Source of the DNA: Planctomicrobium piriforme
GTDB lineage: Bacteria > Planctomycetota > Planctomycetia > Planctomycetales > Planctomycetaceae
Direction of reading: 5' to 3'
NCBI GenBank assembly: GCA_945861445.1
Contig: CAMAVF010000019.1
Span: forward strand, 1 to 35,092
DNA: 35,092 nt
This document shows, one piece after another, positions 34,622 to 35,092 of the stretch; position 1 is the stretch's first letter, and each line of letters opens with the position of its first letter. A model generated the notes under the pieces. The model made no database searches. It was not told the DNA's origin and saw only the letters and a list, made by a program, of their open reading frames with translations. Position numbers and translations under genes: made by a program.

Positions 34622-34684
34622 CCCGACTCTCTGAGTCGGGTACTCCTCAGGTTCGGTACACCCGACTCAGAGAGTCGGGCTACG
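34617..34684. repeat. Perfect 25-bp inverted repeat built from two GTAGCCCGACTC palindromes
   Basis: 34617-34641 is the exact complement of 34660-34684. Each arm is itself a short palindrome (CCCGACTC...GAGTCGGG), so the element can form either one long stem or two hairpins. The left arm contains the MmcQ stop codon. The same unit occurs singly at 32224-32242. Confidence 0.85.
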
Positions 34685-34705
34685 GTTTGCGGCGAGACCT
34701 CACCG

Positions 34706-35092
34706 ATGGCAACTCAGCATCCTCTTCGATTATGTTTCTCGACTCTCGCCTGCCCCGATTGGAGTTGGGCTGACATCCTCCGTCACGGCCCGCAATTCGG
34801 CTATCAAGGGGTAGAGATCCGCCTGCTCGAACGTGAGACCGATTTGCTGGCGCGACCGGCGTTTCAACCGGACCAGTTGGCCAACCGCCGGGCGGAACTC
34901 GACGCGGCGAAGTTCGAAGTCGCGGGGCTTGGATCGTCTGTGAGGTTTGATTACCTCGACGCTGGCGTCCGTGAGCAACAGGTGGAAATCGGCCGGCGGT
35001 ATATCGATCTGGCACATCAATTGCGTTCTCGGTTCGTCCGAGTGTTTGGGGATGTCTTCACCGCCGGGCAGGAGGCCCCTGGTCGCGAGCAG
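34706..35092 (+). CDS. Sugar phosphate isomerase/epimerase, xylose-isomerase-like TIM barrel (partial, cut by window end)
   Basis: From ATG 34706 the frame is open to the last base, giving 129 residues. It starts MATQHPLRLCFSTLACPDWS and continues with FGYQGVEIRLLERE (about 32-45), a stretch of Q/R-rich helix (LANRRAELDAAKFEVAGLGSS across about 59-79), DYLDAGVREQQVEIGRRYIDLAHQL, and RFVRVFGDVF. These match the first strands of AP-endonuclease-2/xylose-isomerase-like TIM barrels: 'CFSTLACPDWS', 'GYQGVEIR', and VRVFGG-type ends. Metal ligands in the C-terminal half are outside the window. Substrate unknown; in planctomycetes such genes often belong to inositol or rare-sugar catabolism. The weak ribosome site is GGCGAGA. 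Confidence 0.82.
   Translation, partial: MATQHPLRLCFSTLACPDWSWADILRHGPQFGYQGVEIRLLERETDLLARPAFQPDQLANRRAELDAAKFEVAGLGSSVRFDYLDAGVREQQVEIGRRYIDLAHQLRSRFVRVFGDVFTAGQEAPGREQ

Noticed and set aside
32224-34684. Reading the GTAGCCCGACTC palindromes as recombination (attachment or integron) sites
   Set aside because: No integrase or gene cassettes are present, and the short symmetrical units fit a dispersed palindromic repeat better.

Overview
The window reads as chromosomal DNA from a planctomycete. The evidence is a giant secreted protein with the planctomycete 'ERLEDRTVLN' N-terminal signature, several families that are numerous in that phylum (DUF1501 with a twin-arginine signal, DUF1080, DUF3500, DUF1015, YyaL/DUF255, WD40, HtrA, Ser/Thr kinase), a dihydropteroate-synthase-like DUF6513 protein of the methanopterin-related type, and moderately GC-rich DNA full of intergenic palindromes. 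The genus is not determinable; a Planctomycetales-type organism is an inference from gene content.

Layout. 1-131: tail of a probable IS630-type transposase cut by the window edge. 167-1483 (-): soluble Ser/Thr kinase. 1991-4095 (+): overlapping pair of peptide-ABC-transporter ATPases with no permease nearby. 4147-7033 (-): probable operon HIT hydrolase > DUF3500 > GSA-aminomutase-like enzyme, with a 9-bp tandem repeat before the last gene. 7674-15395 (+): one 2573-residue extracellular protein (five SWM/Ig-like repeats, two cadherin-like modules, eight Calx-beta repeats), ended by a 17-bp terminator hairpin. 15557-18634 (-): class II fructose-bisphosphate aldolase of the Calvin-cycle subtype, then a secreted protein fusing a catalytically dead HtrA-like domain, two PDZ domains and an esterase-like domain. 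19002-25615 (+): WD40 propeller, small unknown protein, pterin dehydratase, DUF6513, serine acetyltransferase, and a secreted dimethylformamidase-like protein. 25622-28629 (-): DUF1501 protein and intact HtrA. 28872-29573 (+): DUF1080. 29877-31970 (-): YyaL-like thioredoxin-fold protein. 32430-35092 (+): DUF1015, a small protein with an antitoxin-like N-terminus, MmcQ/YjbR, and a sugar-phosphate isomerase/epimerase cut by the window end.

How the genes relate. Most are housekeeping or envelope genes without an obvious shared pathway. Links I can support: the two ABC ATPases; the HIT/DUF3500/aminotransferase operon; aldolase plus pseudo-protease-esterase (30 bp apart); pterin dehydratase followed by the pterin-binding DUF6513 protein; and the DUF1015/antitoxin-like/MmcQ run. 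I do not see a defence island, a CRISPR array, a biosynthetic cluster, or any rRNA or tRNA gene.

What stands out. First, the dead-protease/PDZ/esterase fusion, which sits about 8 kb from an intact HtrA. Second, nearly every gene junction carries a long, often near-perfect hairpin, and these belong to several unrelated sequence families, some present more than once in the window. Third, a small gene whose N-terminus looks like an HTH antitoxin but whose C-terminus is something else.
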